Shown here in pieces: positions 1 through 12,000 of a stretch of 22,281 nt of DNA. The number at the start of each line of letters is the position of its first letter. The stretch's first letter is position 1. The stretch covers positions 46,569 to 68,849 of the forward strand of contig NW_019775492.1 of the NCBI RefSeq assembly GCF_001039355.2, written 5' to 3'. The DNA is from Lingula anatina (Eukaryota; Brachiopoda; Lingulata; Lingulida; Lingulidae). The notes under the pieces are model-generated. The model saw only the letters and a list, made by a program, of their open reading frames with translations, had not been told where the DNA came from and searched no databases. A program made the position numbers and the translations under genes.

Positions 1-5
1 GTTTA

Positions 6-40
<35 letters not shown>

Positions 41-2990
41 AGAGAACGGTCTGAGTATGACGGTCTGATCGCGGAGCACTGTGCCCCTTTCCAGCTACCT
101 TAAACACCTTGGCTGTTCCCATGAACTCAAATTCTGCCCATCACGTCCTGTTTGGTTAACTTAAATGTATATCAGATAGGGTTGAGTATGACCTGTTACC
201 CCTGTCCACCCCCTCCGCCCCATCACCATGCACCCGTGCCTTTTGTAGTAATATCCCCTATCCAGTAGAAACGGTAATTTTTAATATGATCATTTAATTG
301 CCACCTTTGTATTATACTTACGTTACATTGAAATTCAACAAATCTAAAAAGGAACCAGAAAATACTGCATCACTTGCCGAGTTTGTTTGTGCTTCCCTCG
401 CCTTTGAACGCCTTTGTTTTTTCTGATTAAAAATATTTCGGGACTCTTGATTGCAATTTTGTAGGTCTCAGAGTGCAATTTTGGGGAAGGGACAACCGAA
501 TGATATTGTTTTGTCTAGTGGGTATGGGCGTCCTGCTGTGCTACAATCGATCCTGCTATATCATGACTAGGATTATTTTGGATCCTAGATCATGACTAAA
601 AATTGGTATTTTAACTGATACACCATCCCTGGCCGTTTCCAACATATTAGGTTATATGACAGTTCGGACTTGTAGCTAATGCCATAAAACGACTACATCT
701 GTATATCGCTTATACAAAACAAAACTGAAGGCCTACTAGTTGACAAAAAGAGTAAACATTACGTCGCCTAGTGACAAAATTTTTACGTAAACTGTACAGG
801 ATTTTTCAAGCAGTTGTAAATCCAAGAGTTCCCGTCTTCAGGAAGTCTATGTACAGGTAATATGAATGCTTTGCAATTGGTTCTTAAGTTGATCACGGAA
901 TTTTGCTTCATATGACTGCCGCTTTATTCCAGACACATCAAGTCACAGTTCGAGTGATTGCCTTAGTGCCCCCAGTCACCCTGCATTTTAGAGATAATTG
1001 GAAATTTACCTCTATCTGATCACCGAAACACAATAGATATACCTAGAGATGATAGACCTGGGTTTTCAGAAACTCTCTGAAACTAAGGGTGCCCCCAGCC
1101 TCTGCCGCTCACTTTCAGCACCGAAAAATGCCGAATTGTTTCGATTGTATACACAGCACGTCTAGGCTTGAAAGCAAACATATATTTGCATTTTAGATTT
1201 CTCTTTGGCTTGAATGGATTGCCTTGCAGACATATGCTTACATTAGCTTCAAGCATATTTTCAAATGAACAAGGCCATTTGGTTCCCTAGGCGAAAACGG
1301 AAACAACAACAATAAAAATCACGACTCTGTGCTTCTGCATATATAACCAAAACATTTTCTACTCACGGATTTCAAGTGTTGAGTTGATAAGCCATGGCGT
1401 ATTTTCTATCAAACGCCAACCTTTTAGTAAGCATTGCTGAAGAAATGAAATACGCCTAATTTTCTTTATCCACGCGGTGCCTGTCCTTCTGTAATCAAGG
1501 CCAATGTGTGCAAAAATCTCCGTATTTGATATTTTGTGTTACGAAACTTGTTTATGTGACCGAATGCTGGGATAGATAACCTATGTAACTAGCGAGCAGA
1601 AGAAACACGTTATCAGGTAATGTTGATATTGTATTGTATATAGTTTTTACCATACAGCAAACCACATCAGATACCTATAACCTGAAATACAGAATCTACG
1701 GGAAATTTTATGGCATCCTGTACAAGAACATATTCACATATGAACGACCTTGCCAACGGAAAAAGCAGTAAATTTTTCTACCTTTGGTATTTTAGAGAAG
1801 ACATACATTGTACTACCTTTAATTTGAATATTTCGTTTTAACGATATGTTATTCACCAATGGAAGTCATCTAGTCAGTTTTAGTAAAACAATTCAACATT
1901 CAATTAGTATCTATAACTTGTACGTGATCATGTCAAGGTACGCCCGACTTGACATAATTACCCACGATTGGTTAAATCATATTGTCCATAATATATTTCA
2001 GATGGGACATAAAAAAGCCAGTTACCACGGTATTAAACATATGGCGCAGAAAACAGCTTCTGCGAGTCTGGCTTATCCTGTCGTGAAGAGCACCCTGGCA
2101 GTTAATTTTCTATTTTTGTGATGAATTTCAAAGGAATGAATGATTTAGCCTATAATCGCTGTTTAACCTGGAATCTATAAAACAGTGATTTGCAAGGAAT
2201 CATTGGCACTGTATGTGTTTGGAATTAAAGAGGATCCTCGGAAATAAAGGAGACTTGTAAAGTTGTGAGTATCTCAAATTGAAATACCAACCTCAGGAGA
2301 GAGAGAGACGCAAAGTTGACTGCTGTTCAAACGAAGACTGTCTACTCAAATATTGGCTCATAAACACGACAGAATTGCTGAGTTTATTTCACGAAATACA
2401 ACATTTCCAGTTTGTGTCATTTAGTCCGTTCTTGAAAGTGATGATGGCATTTTATGCGGCTAGTCAGATTTGTTAGTTAAGTCAAAGTCATTAAATAAAT
2501 TGGAAGTAATGGAAAAGAAAAAAGAGCAATAAATGCGAAAAAGATATGTCGAGTTCATTGCTGTCTCTTTTACTCGTTTTATCACTGACTGGAGGACTTC
2601 CTCTTTAGCTTATACACTCTTGCTTACCCATACACACACAGTACCTATTCAATAGCCACGATGTTTTTGTTTTATATTTGTCTGTTTTCACATAATTTTT
2701 AATATTATTTTTTATGCCGTATTATAAAGATAATACCTGCCATCAAAGAAACTAACGTTTTGCGTCGTACATTTAATGTCATACTTTTACATGTAGCTTA
2801 ACGCCGTACTTGTAGATTGTTTAAACCCCGTAACAGCATATACTTAATGTCGTTTTAACATAATATTCTAGAGCATATGCCATGTCCATTCTTTTCAGGC
2901 CTGGTAAGTTGCTTGTATTTATCAACTTGAACTGGAGTTCGCGGATGTTTGAATTCCCCTTCATTATTGTCAGCCTTGCATGTCTAAAGA
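1..2990. other. Non-coding or unassigned flank with poly(A) tract
   Basis: A run of about 30 A lies at 8-37, followed by a short GA tract and two copies of ACGGTCTGA (47-55 and 60-68). The rest is AT-rich. The only open frames over 60 codons (1846-2121 and 2279-2476) have no recognisable domain. The stretch after the acceptor-like TTTCAG near 2000 reads plausibly as protein (residues such as GHKKASYHGIKHMAQKTAS), but no matching GT donor closes it. I therefore assign no gene here. Confidence 0.5.
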
Positions 2991-3074
2991 TACAAAACCC
3001 AAACGTTTACTAGACGTATCATTTTTTTACCAGACACGTTTTTATAATATTTATTATCTTCCTCATCTCCCCAG

Positions 3075-3194
3075 GCCCGGCTGGAACACAAAGGATCATA
3101 TCGCCCAAGCTATGGCGCGCTCTTATTCAGATATGGCAGACGACGAGGCCCAGCATCTTGTGTAGCGTTTAACAACTTGCTTACTGCGCACTAG
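3075..3194 (+). CDS. Candidate last coding exon of an unidentified gene (frame ambiguous)
   Basis: A pyrimidine-rich tract ending CTCCCCAG at 3074 precedes a GC-richer block, unlike the AT-rich surroundings. Two frames stay open. One (phase 2 entry) ends at the TAG at 3163-3165 with 29 residues finishing MADDEAQHLV. The other (phase 0 entry) ends at the TAG at 3192-3194 with 39 residues containing GALLFRYGRRR, which resembles an amidated -RY peptide followed by a tribasic cleavage site. A GTAAGT donor at about 2901 could join an upstream exon in phase 0, but that piece has no signal peptide and meets a stop just upstream. About 580 bases of AT-rich sequence with AATAAA signals follow, fitting a 3' UTR. 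I do not recognise the product; the exon could also be spurious. Confidence 0.3.
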   Translation, partial: ARLEHKGSYRPSYGALLFRYGRRRGPASCVAFNNLLTAH

Positions 3195-3651
3195 TACTCT
3201 GCATGAACAAAAGGTGGCGTTGGTCCTCAGGTTTCAAATTGTTATTTTGCGGTAGAACTCATTGTAACATTGCCTGCGGTCTCTTGAAGATGAGAGTTGA
3301 ATTTTTTGAAGAGTTTAAATGTATTGCAGAACACATATATATTCATTTGCTTGGGTTCCAGCAGTTTTGAATATAGTTTTAGTGCTATAATTTTTTAAAT
3401 CTCTGTATATAATAATATTTAAATAACGATATATTATTTATATTGAAACATGTATAGGCCTTTCACATGTTAATCTTTATTGATGAAAAACTTTAACTGA
3501 GTTGAAATAGATTTCTGTATATCTGAATTGCATGTCTTGAATATTTTATGGCTTTGTAGATGTGTTATATATATGTGAACATTAGGCCTACGCATGTCAT
3601 TTTGTGCAGGCATAGCTAGAGCTACTACATAGACCAAGTGCTTTATTTTTT

Positions 3652-3753
3652 AATAAATTGACTAATGTATATATTCAGCATTATACTTTCAATAATATTT
3701 ATAATTTATTCATATTTATTCTCATATGAACTGTTCTGCATAGTATCAATAAA
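3652..3753 (+). terminator. Polyadenylation signals after the candidate exon
   Basis: AATAAA hexamers occur at 3652-3657 and 3748-3753. They would end a transcript containing the exon at 3075 with a 3' UTR of roughly 500-600 bases. In AT-rich DNA such hexamers are common, so this supports the exon only weakly. Confidence 0.3.
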
Positions 3754-3759
3754 CATATG

Positions 3760-4585
3760 GGATGATTATTATACCTCGCCCTTGTTCCTTTTTTTTTCTT
3801 CTGCAGAGCAGAACTAGTTTTTTTTTATTATAACTAATTTTTCTATGAACAAATTTGGCAGTATTGACAGTCTTTGTTTTCGACCTTAAATGGATACTGT
3901 ACGCGTTTGAAAAAATCCTCAAAATCATATGTAAATGTATACATATCTTTCCCTATTCAGACCTTAAAATCTTTAAAAACCCCTCGGATAAAAGTAACTA
4001 ACGTCGATATTTCCTTCTGAAGTGCACAGAAAGACATGGCATTCTAACTGACTGGCCAATCATTGAACAAAAAAATTAGTAAAACATCGAATCTAAATGC
4101 AGGAACGGCTTGAGCAACGATTTGCTAGTAGGAAAATTTTTTTTTTTTTTCGAGGAAATTTCATTTTTGCTGGTAAACCCCACATAGTGTACCTTTTACA
4201 TGGTTTTCCTTGCATTTTCCATCTTTTTTAATTAATGATTAGTCTTAATCATATTGAGCAAGGAATATTTCGATATTAAAGATGAAATTTTCAGTAATGA
4301 TCTCTAAATTACAAAGGTATAGCCTATCCAATACCAGTCAGAAAATTACTCTGTATATACCCAAATTGGAGCTGTTAATTAGAAATTCACCAATCCACGT
4401 CTCCATTACAAGAAAAACTAAAAACAAACTGGAAACACAAGTCTTCGAAATAGCGTGTATTTTTAAATCGGGTGCGGCTCGCTCCCGGACAGGTAGAACT
4501 TCTCTAACACAATCATGAGCCTGCGATCCACCTGACCTGTTATTGTTATTCAAATTATGCCAACTGCAAGTGACAAGTATTCATT
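3760..4585. other. Unassigned intergenic stretch
   Basis: AT-rich sequence with poly(T) runs (about 3790-3798 and 4138-4150). Open frames on opposite strands around 4282-4553 overlap each other and show no domain, so neither is called. Confidence 0.5.
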
Positions 4586-4588
4586 CAG

Positions 4589-4700
4589 GGAGCCATGATG
4601 TTAGGCAAAGATTTCAGGACGAAATGGCGATTCTCCTGGATAAAATATGGTGCCTGGTGTGTTCAAAGCTACCCGCTCTTCCCGGCCACAACAACAACGT
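4589..4700 (+). CDS. Weak candidate internal exon, unknown protein
   Basis: The stretch is bounded by an acceptor (TTCATTCAG ending 4588) and an excellent donor (GTAAGTAC from 4701), and is richer in G+C than its flanks. In the frame entered after two bases it reads as an amphipathic segment including RQRFQDEMAILLDKIW and CSKLPALPGHNNN. Another frame beginning at the ATG pair near 4594 is also open. A later acceptor (TTATTTCAG, ending about 5132) could be its partner, but all three frames of that block run open for some distance, so the join cannot be decided by eye. No family is recognised. Confidence 0.25.
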
Positions 4701-5341
4701 GTAAGTACATGTACTTAGTAGTCTACAGTTTGCAGGTCGATTGACCAGCTTGTCTCGTTACTGGCAGAAATACGTGAGCACAAAACTTTTAAATAAGATG
4801 GAGGATTTCAAAATTGTATTATGTGCCAGGGTGTCTTTTTACAGTACAAATGTACATGTAACCCCCCCAAGTTTTGGCAGTTTATCTGTTTAAGCTGAGA
4901 GACAGCGGGAATGCCCAGTTCGATTTGTATTTCGTAAATATTGTGACGATATCTAGTCTTGAAATATTAAAATTTTGATATATATAGACTCTTATATGGA
5001 AATTGCGTAAACAGCAGAAACACAAGGTATTCACTATATATATGAAAGAGAACAAATACTGCATTGAATTAAAACCGTGGAATAAATGATTTCTCGTGTG
5101 TCTAAAATTCTCATTTTAAATATGTTATTTCAGTCACCAGTGCATTCAAGAGACGAAGATATGTCCCCATGGAGAAGTTACAACAGTCAAAATGCACCTT
5201 TTGATTTCAATAATCCTGAGTGTGGACATTTGAAAGAAGCCTGTAATCCAACAGTTAAAATTGATATGTTTCTTAACATTTTTGTGTTATTAAGGGTTTA
5301 CTTGCAAATTATGTACGTGCCTATTGAATATGTATGAATTA
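4701..5341. other. Unassigned; possible exon after 5133
   Basis: A block starting after TTTCAG at about 5132 is open in the frame that gives SRDEDMSPWRSYNSQNAPF, ending at a stop near 5337. No good donor follows its coding-like part and no domain is visible. The rest of the interval is AT-rich and shows nothing else. Confidence 0.3.
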
Positions 5342-5343
5342 TA

Positions 5344-5444
5344 GTGACCGTTTGCCTCAGATTTCAGCCTTGAATAGTACTAGGGCAAGTAGGCATTGCT
5401 TAGCATGTAAGGCCAAATACCGAGGCAAATGACTACACGGTCCC
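5344..5444. mobile_element. 101-bp foldback (MITE-like) element with TA flanks
   Basis: The left arm GTGACCG...TTTGCCTCAGATTT...AGCCTT is answered on the right by AAGGCCAAATACCGAGGCAAA...CGGTCCC, so the element can fold into a long imperfect hairpin with a loop near 5375-5410. It is bounded by TA at 5342-5343 and 5445-5446, which fits a Tc1/mariner-type target duplication, though TA is weak evidence in AT-rich DNA. It has no coding capacity. Confidence 0.5.
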
Positions 5445-5989
5445 TACATTTGTAACATATTGTCCCACCAAAACGTAGAAAGAACTTTACCAGTTTTGTT
5501 TAATTTTGGGTCTTCGGCGACTCCTAACGTGAGAGAATGCGCTAAATTCCAAAACAGTTTTGGTTATTTAAAAATCTGTATGCTAGAACACTTTGTTTTG
5601 CTTTGGATTTAACTGTGTTAGTGCAAGTTGTCTTTTTCACTTAAAAATAGGTATGGCATAATATTAGGAAATGGTAAATAAAGGTGAGACGGTACACAAA
5701 CAGTACACCACTGAGAGTAAATGTGTGTATAATTTTGTAGTCACCCCTGGCAAACCTTTATCAGAAAGTTACTATTTTGTAAGCGTCATTTTGTACTTTT
5801 TCCAATATGATTTTTCACTTTTTCTGTAACTTTGAACATTTTGTCAGTCTTGTTCGTGCTCTTCAAAGTGTATGGCTACATTGTCCCATTTAAGCTTCTG
5901 TATCAACATATGCTATCTTTATTTGACATATTTAACGTTTATACATGTATTTCACAATCCTTTAAAAACTTTGAACTATAGGTTGCGAA

Positions 5990-5991
<2 letters not shown>

Positions 5992-6027
<36 letters not shown>
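5992..6027. repeat. (ATT)n microsatellite
   Basis: Uninterrupted TTA/ATT trinucleotide run of about 12 units. Confidence 0.95.
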
Positions 6028-6028
<1 letters not shown>

Positions 6029-6092
6029 GTCTGCAATTTTTGGCTGTCTAAATACAGAACCATGACCACCAGTGTCCTTTCCATCATAACGA

Positions 6093-6114
6093 GATATATA
6101 TATATATATATATA
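6093..6114. repeat. (AT)n microsatellite
   Basis: About 11 uninterrupted AT dinucleotides, some 65 bases after the ATT run. Confidence 0.95.
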
Positions 6115-6516
6115 GTTTGGAGGAGTGTGCACATTAATTTTTCTTGCATTACACTGGGAGGTGGGATTCTTACGATTACTATGAATAAAGTCAGATGTTT
6201 GGATTGTCGTACATTGAAGTAACAAATTTAGTGCCGTTATCTTGATATTGTGTAATTTGAGCCGTGCTTTAATAATATTATTGAAGTTAAACGAATAAAG
6301 CCTATTCATTACTTTCAACTTCTTTATTGTTTAATTAATCAGGTTTCATATTTTTCTCTGTAGTGTTTATCTTAGTAAAATTTAAAATAACAATAAAAAA
6401 AGTTTTACCCGATTTTGTCCATTTCGATCTCCTATTCTTATTTCTTTAACTTTAGAATCAGTGGTGGTGCCCACTGAGCCATCAGCCCCAAAGAATTTCG
6501 TGCAATTTTAACGAAA

Positions 6517-6965
6517 CCTTTATAGTCAATGAGGTCCAATTCTTTTTTCTACAAAATGAATGTTCCATGGGACTCGATCCTGTAACCTTCTGGTTCGTAG
6601 TCTGCAACGTTACCAGTTGCTCTATTCACCCAACCACCCACCCTAAACTTTGCATCTTCCCTTTATAGTTATGGGACTAAAACTCTTTTTTTTTTCACAA
6701 AAATGTGTCGTGTTTAGGAATCGATCCTGTAACCTTCTGGTTTGCAGTCAGCAACGTTACCAGTTGCTCTATTCACCCAACCTCCCACCCTAAACTTTGT
6801 TTCTCACCTTTATAGTTATGGTACGAATACTCGTTTTTTAAAACAAAAATTTACCATATTTGGGAATCAATACTGCAACTTCAGGTTCTCAGTCTGACAT
6901 GTCTATTCACCCGGTAGCCCACCCAAATTTTCACCCCGCGTTTTTAGTTCTTATCGGCGACTTGA
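6517..6965 (-). repeat. Tandem ~147-bp repeat with tRNA-Arg-like (SINE head) units
   Basis: About three units repeat with a period of 146-147 bp (CGATCCTGTAACC at 6575 and 6722; decayed third copy from 6868). Read on the minus strand, units 1 and 2 each carry an A box (TAGAGCAACTGG, complement of 6613-6624 and 6760-6771). Each also carries a B box one base off the GGTTCGANTCC consensus (complement of 6570-6580 and 6717-6727). In both units the boxes are exactly 44 bases apart, start to start, as in a real tRNA gene. Between them, unit 1 reads GACTACGAACCAGAAGGTT, very like the anticodon arm and variable loop of tRNA-Arg(ACG). Stem pairing is poor, so I call a tRNA-derived SINE head or satellite rather than a functional tRNA. 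The third unit has lost much of the A-box side. Confidence 0.75.
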
Positions 6966-6969
6966 CTTT

Positions 6970-8925
6970 TTTGGACAAATTTTATCAAAATTTCTTTACA
7001 CAAGATTTTTTGTTCTGTTCGATTCTAGTGTGATCTGAACGTAGAAGGTACGGATAAAATTAACGTTTGGGCAAAATTTATTTTAAAAAATTATGAGTCG
7101 GGATTAAAAGATTAAAAAATTCAAATGAACAATGAACTGAACTGAAATAAACAATGCAACGTAGTTAAGCAGTTTCAAGAAATAATTATTTTAAAGGTAA
7201 TATCAGTCAACAGTATAGCTAGGATTTTTTCTATTTTAGAAAGCGTTTGGGGTTACGACTATTAAAACCAAAAGACTCGGTAAATTTTATGTAACTGCTG
7301 AATGATAGATGAAACGCAATTGCTTGTTCAAAATTTGGAGGCATTTTTGGGTAAAATAAATAAAGCAATTTTACAATACGACGACAAGTCGACCACGTGT
7401 ATACAGATGATGAAAGAATTCAATATTTTAAACAAATTTATTCACATTACAATTATATAAACCAATACAGATAACAGTAATGTTTTTCTCAAGAAGAATC
7501 TATTTACTGCTATGTACTATATGGTATGAATCTAGTCACACGAAGCCATGTGAAGTAATTGATTCTTAGGACAAAAAATGAGATTGCATGGATGGTGTAA
7601 TGACTCGGTTGAACGACAATAATAGCACAGTTTCACTTACATGTAAGTCAGTCACAATTCTTTTTATCACTAGTTTCTTGGTGTCGCATATCCCGACTAT
7701 CATAAATACGCCTGTCTTCCATTTACTGTACAACATCAACATTATGCTACTACCGCGTTCGTTGTAAGCCCCTCCACTTCAATTCCAACCTTCAACAGTT
7801 CCACAAAGTGTCATTATCCATACAAAAAGCAAAAGACAAAGATGAACTGTTCCCAACCTGGTGGAAATGACCATCTTTTTCGTCAGTGGCCACGTGGTTG
7901 TTCGCTCCCTATTGCATCAAGATTTATCACCCGTTTTATTCCCCAGATCAAATGACATCCGCACGAAATGTCTTGGACACAAACATCTTCCATACAAGTA
8001 AAACAAATGTCTTATATCCTCAGTATCGCTGCCGTCTTCACCGTCCCATGCTGCCAAAGGAATATCTGTCTGTACTTTTCAACTTACAGTATGGATGGTA
8101 ATTATTCTAACATCTCTGATAACTTGTCATCCAACCTTGGCGTCACATAACATTCCATTCAGGCTTCCCCCACACAGAGTCAGCAGGTCGGTGATCCGAC
8201 TAAAAATCTCTCTGTGTCATTGGCCAGTTTACAGCTGTCACTGTTCAGATTTACGTCACATTTGCCGGACAGCTTGTTTTATTGGAAACAGCCTCACGCA
8301 CGCGCACTGAATTAAAAAAGTATATATCCTTAAGCATATCCTTAAGAGGCTTCCTTATAATTTCCTATAAATGTTGACAAAGCGGTCTTCCGCACACATG
8401 CAAATACTGCTGCCCCTTTTTCTGGCATACCTTTACCCATGGACAAAATTACCAATTTTGCCCAGGCCTTACCTAACCACAAACAGGGATATATTTTTTC
8501 AGTCTTCTGACTGTTAAGTTTATGTGGTCCATCCTGAATATTACCATTCTACGTAGTATCTTTATTGGCTTTAAGTGACACTCCGTTATTTGGTATCCAA
8601 GCGAATGCAGAAGTAGGTAAACATACAAGGAAATATCACTTCTTGGTATATGGACCACTGGGAACAATAGTAATAGTCTCAAAGCGGTCTAATAGCTGTC
8701 AAACGTTGGTTTTAGCGAATGTTTAGGGAGGGTGCGGCCATATGAGGCGACTCTGATTAGGGGTATGGTTTTAAAAGGTTAATCATTTCCACATAAAATA
8801 TTCAACTAGGCAAAGGTGTTTTATGGCGTTTGTGGCTAGGACTCGGGTAACATAAAGTTACAGGAGCGTTCATGAAAGTAACGTTATTTTAAAACTATCA
8901 AGGAAAAGGATGCTACTTGGACTGC
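6970..8925. other. Upstream intergenic region of the VWA gene; no gene assigned
   Basis: AT-rich to about 7850. From 7886 to 8310 base composition is more balanced and three open frames overlap, but none shows a domain, a clear splice-bounded exon or a signal peptide with neighbours. I see no repeat or RNA gene here that I could defend. Confidence 0.5.
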
Positions 8926-8998
8926 GACGTATAATTACCACGAATAGGGAAAGTTGCATATTAAAACCTTAATGTACTGTGGGGTTACCTTATAAAAG
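8926..8998 (+). promoter_or_regulatory. TATA promoter of the secreted VWA gene, conserved in its tandem copy
   Basis: TATAAAAG at 8991-8998 lies 46 bases before the start codon, so the 5' UTR must be very short (about 15 bases if transcription starts ~30 bases after TATA). The 65 bases upstream (from GACGT at 8926) align without gaps to 16612-16676 in front of the truncated copy. The longest shared block is TTAATGTACTGTG followed by GGTTACCT directly before TATA. A further shared element is (A/G)GGGAAA near 8945. The shared spacing suggests real regulatory elements or simply recent duplication. Confidence 0.7.
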
Positions 8999-9036
8999 GA
9001 CGGTGTAGTCCGCACCAACGCATAAAATCACTCAAG

Positions 9037-12000
9037 ATGAAAACAACAGGCATTCAAGCGTTCATTATTTGTGTGACACTAGTCTTTATTGTAGAAGGTA
9101 ATGTATTTTATTTTAATGAAGGAGGTGAGATCTAGTGGTCGTTTCATTGGCATCACCAACCTGCAGAATTAACACATATTGATGTATTTGTTCATAACGG
9201 CTGCACTGATGTAAGATGTAGGATCTAAACAAAGAATTTGCACTAATACCGTGGTTGACTTCATGATAAACTGTGGAGAAAACGAGTCGCCTAAAATTTA
9301 AGAAAACTCATGAAGGATGCAAAAACGGGGAGATAACTTGGGATTCTTTTTTTTAAGACACCATCGAATGGAACCTTTTTCCTTACTTAGAGGCAAATAA
9401 CACTAGAAGCAGATGCGTTAACATTCTCACCCATGGCAGACTGAAAAGAAGACTGAATTTCTAAGGAGAAGTTATCAAGCATAAAAGCTACTTGTAATTT
9501 AACGTCTTAATGAATTTAAGGAAAAAAATTAGGCCATATAATCATTAAAGGTGGCATTCAGTAAAATTATAATTGCTAAACCATTCCAGGGCGCGATGAC
9601 CAGGACACCGTAGCCAAAAAGATACTTGATAAAATATCCAGTTTCCTGACTCCAAAGAAAGTAGTGGTGCCCCGCGGACCGGCAGGTCCCGGTGGCCCCT
9701 CTGTAAGAGGACCGGCAGGGCCAAGGGGAACATCAAGGGGGGCAACAACTACCTACGTGACCCCCAATCTGGATTTCCTTTATGTTCTGGACAGCAGCGG
9801 TAGTATTGGGTCTGAGCATTTTGACAAGGCGAAGAAAGGGGTACAGGTAAGCTATAGTTCGGTATATAAATAAATAAACGTATTAATTAATTAATTGATA
9901 AACTGTTAAATAATTTTAAAAAAATTAAACACTTCAATTTTATCTATGCGAGAACATCATTGAAAATCAATACTAGGTTAACGTGGAATTAGAATTTTTC
10001 CACCAAAAGATACTATGAATGAATAAGATGTATGAAATTTGCACATCGAACATCACAACGAAAACTACGGAATTACATTTGTCAGTGTCCACATTTTGAA
10101 GGGAATTTCAGTAAAATTAATATTAAATGTCGGTTTCCCTTTAAGAATAACAGCGATCCGACTTGTGATCGAGAATTTTTTGTGCTATTTATAGAACTTC
10201 GGTGAAATTCGGGGTAACTTCGGTAAACCTATACATTCGCCCTTTCGAACCAAGGTGTCTGTATCTGATATATGCATCACCTACATGTACACTGCGACTG
10301 TACATTTAGAAAGTAAACCAAACATTAAAAAATTATCAGCCCTTATTGTCTTTTAAACTTTTTTTCAAAACACAGGCACAAGTGGATGTGATTGATCTAA
10401 AATCGAAAATTTCTCCATCGGGAACCCACGTTGGACTGATAGAATTTTCATCTCCGGCCAAAACTCATGTGGAGTTCACTCTACGCCAATATACTAGTGC
10501 AGCGGCCATCAAAGCAGCAGTCGGGAAAATTAACTACGACGATGGTAAGGCACTAAATTTCCGCTTTAAATACGGTATCTTTAAAACAAAACGCTGAGGG
10601 CGAATTTTCTCAAATAAACAGTCCCTAAAAAAGATGAATTGTTAAAATGAAATTTCAAACTAAAATACCAATGTCAACATTTCTGCGGTTTACATTCTAA
10701 TATGATGTAAAATGTGCAACAAGGTTCAAATAATACTCAAAATAAGATGATGAAAATTTGAATGGTAATTTGTGGAAAAACAGTTGCAAAGTGATCATTG
10801 TCTTAAATTAGATGTACATTTTTTTCCAAATCTAATTTGTATCCGTTTTATATTAGGCCGTTCAACAGCCACGGCTGATGCACTGAGATTGGCCAAGAAA
10901 CATTTTGATCAATATGGAGTGAGGGAAAATGTGAAAGTAGCGTGGGTCATTACTGACGGTCAGTCAAACAGAGGCGGGAATCCAAAAATCCCAGCAGACG
11001 AGCTGAAGAAGAATGGTAAGTGGTTAATACACTATCAACGCGCAGAATGACATTCACAAAAGAATAGTAGTAGCTTGAGAAGTAATTATTAACTGGGACA
11101 GGTGTGTCATTTTCACTAAACACAATTTTACTGATCTCGCGAGACTTAAGAATTTTCTAGAAAAGTGATCCTCGTTTTCTTTATATTGAGAACCTTTAAT
11201 TGGGACAACATCTTGACACTGATGCACATATCTTTGACTTGATATTTGTTGGAAATCTAAGGCTCTATTCCCATAGATTTTAGATCGATCTATCCCCGCG
11301 GGGAGTCTCACTAGATCACTTTCAGATAATCCGACTTAAATGTCCGTCCCGCCTACTACAAGCAGGAAGGGGGTAATTAACTTTCGTGTCCGCCCGGCTG
11401 ACAGCTATTTAGCGTGAACCCCCAGGGAGTGAGGTCGATCTAAAGTAGGTCGATCTAATCTATGGAAATGGGGTGTAAAACGTCTATTACCCATACTGTT
11501 TTACACCTTTCTTCAACGCTTCAAATATGATTCTCTAAAACATTTTACTGTGACCGCATTCAGATTCACACATAGTACTACCTGGGTTGGTCCAACTTTG
11601 AGGGGGATTCTCGCTATTAAAGTGCAGTTAGTGGAATCAGCTTAATTGTCTGACGCGCCTCCTCCAGCAGTTAGGGGGTACATGTAATCAGCTATCGTGT
11701 GCTGATTAAGCTGATTCCACTGATTGAAATTTAGCAGGAATGTGTGAATCTGACCGCACCCTACATCGAAAAAAATAATAAAATAGAAAAATTAAAGTCT
11801 AAAATGGGAATAATTTCTATTTTACAAAAGAGGCACAATGCGTTCCTAAACCGGCTTAAGCGCAAACTCGCCTTTGAATTTTAATAATAACACTTAATAT
11901 TGGAGATTGAAATAAATCTCTTTCTACTTTATTTCAGGTGTAGAAATTTGCGTTGTTGGCATAGGGAACAATATAAACTGGAAGGAAATAAAAGACATTG

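Noticed and set aside
4282-4553. Overlapping open frames on both strands
   Set aside because: They mirror each other in an AT-rich stretch and have no domain.
6570-6624. Functional tRNA-Arg gene on the minus strand
   Set aside because: A and B boxes are spaced correctly but the stems pair poorly and the unit is tandemly repeated, which fits a tRNA-derived repeat better.
7886-8310. Three overlapping open frames on the + strand
   Set aside because: Balanced composition made it look coding, but the frames compete, splice borders are unconvincing and no family is recognisable.
11054-11311. 85-codon open frame on the - strand in intron 4
   Set aside because: It begins inside MITE copy A and shows no domain.
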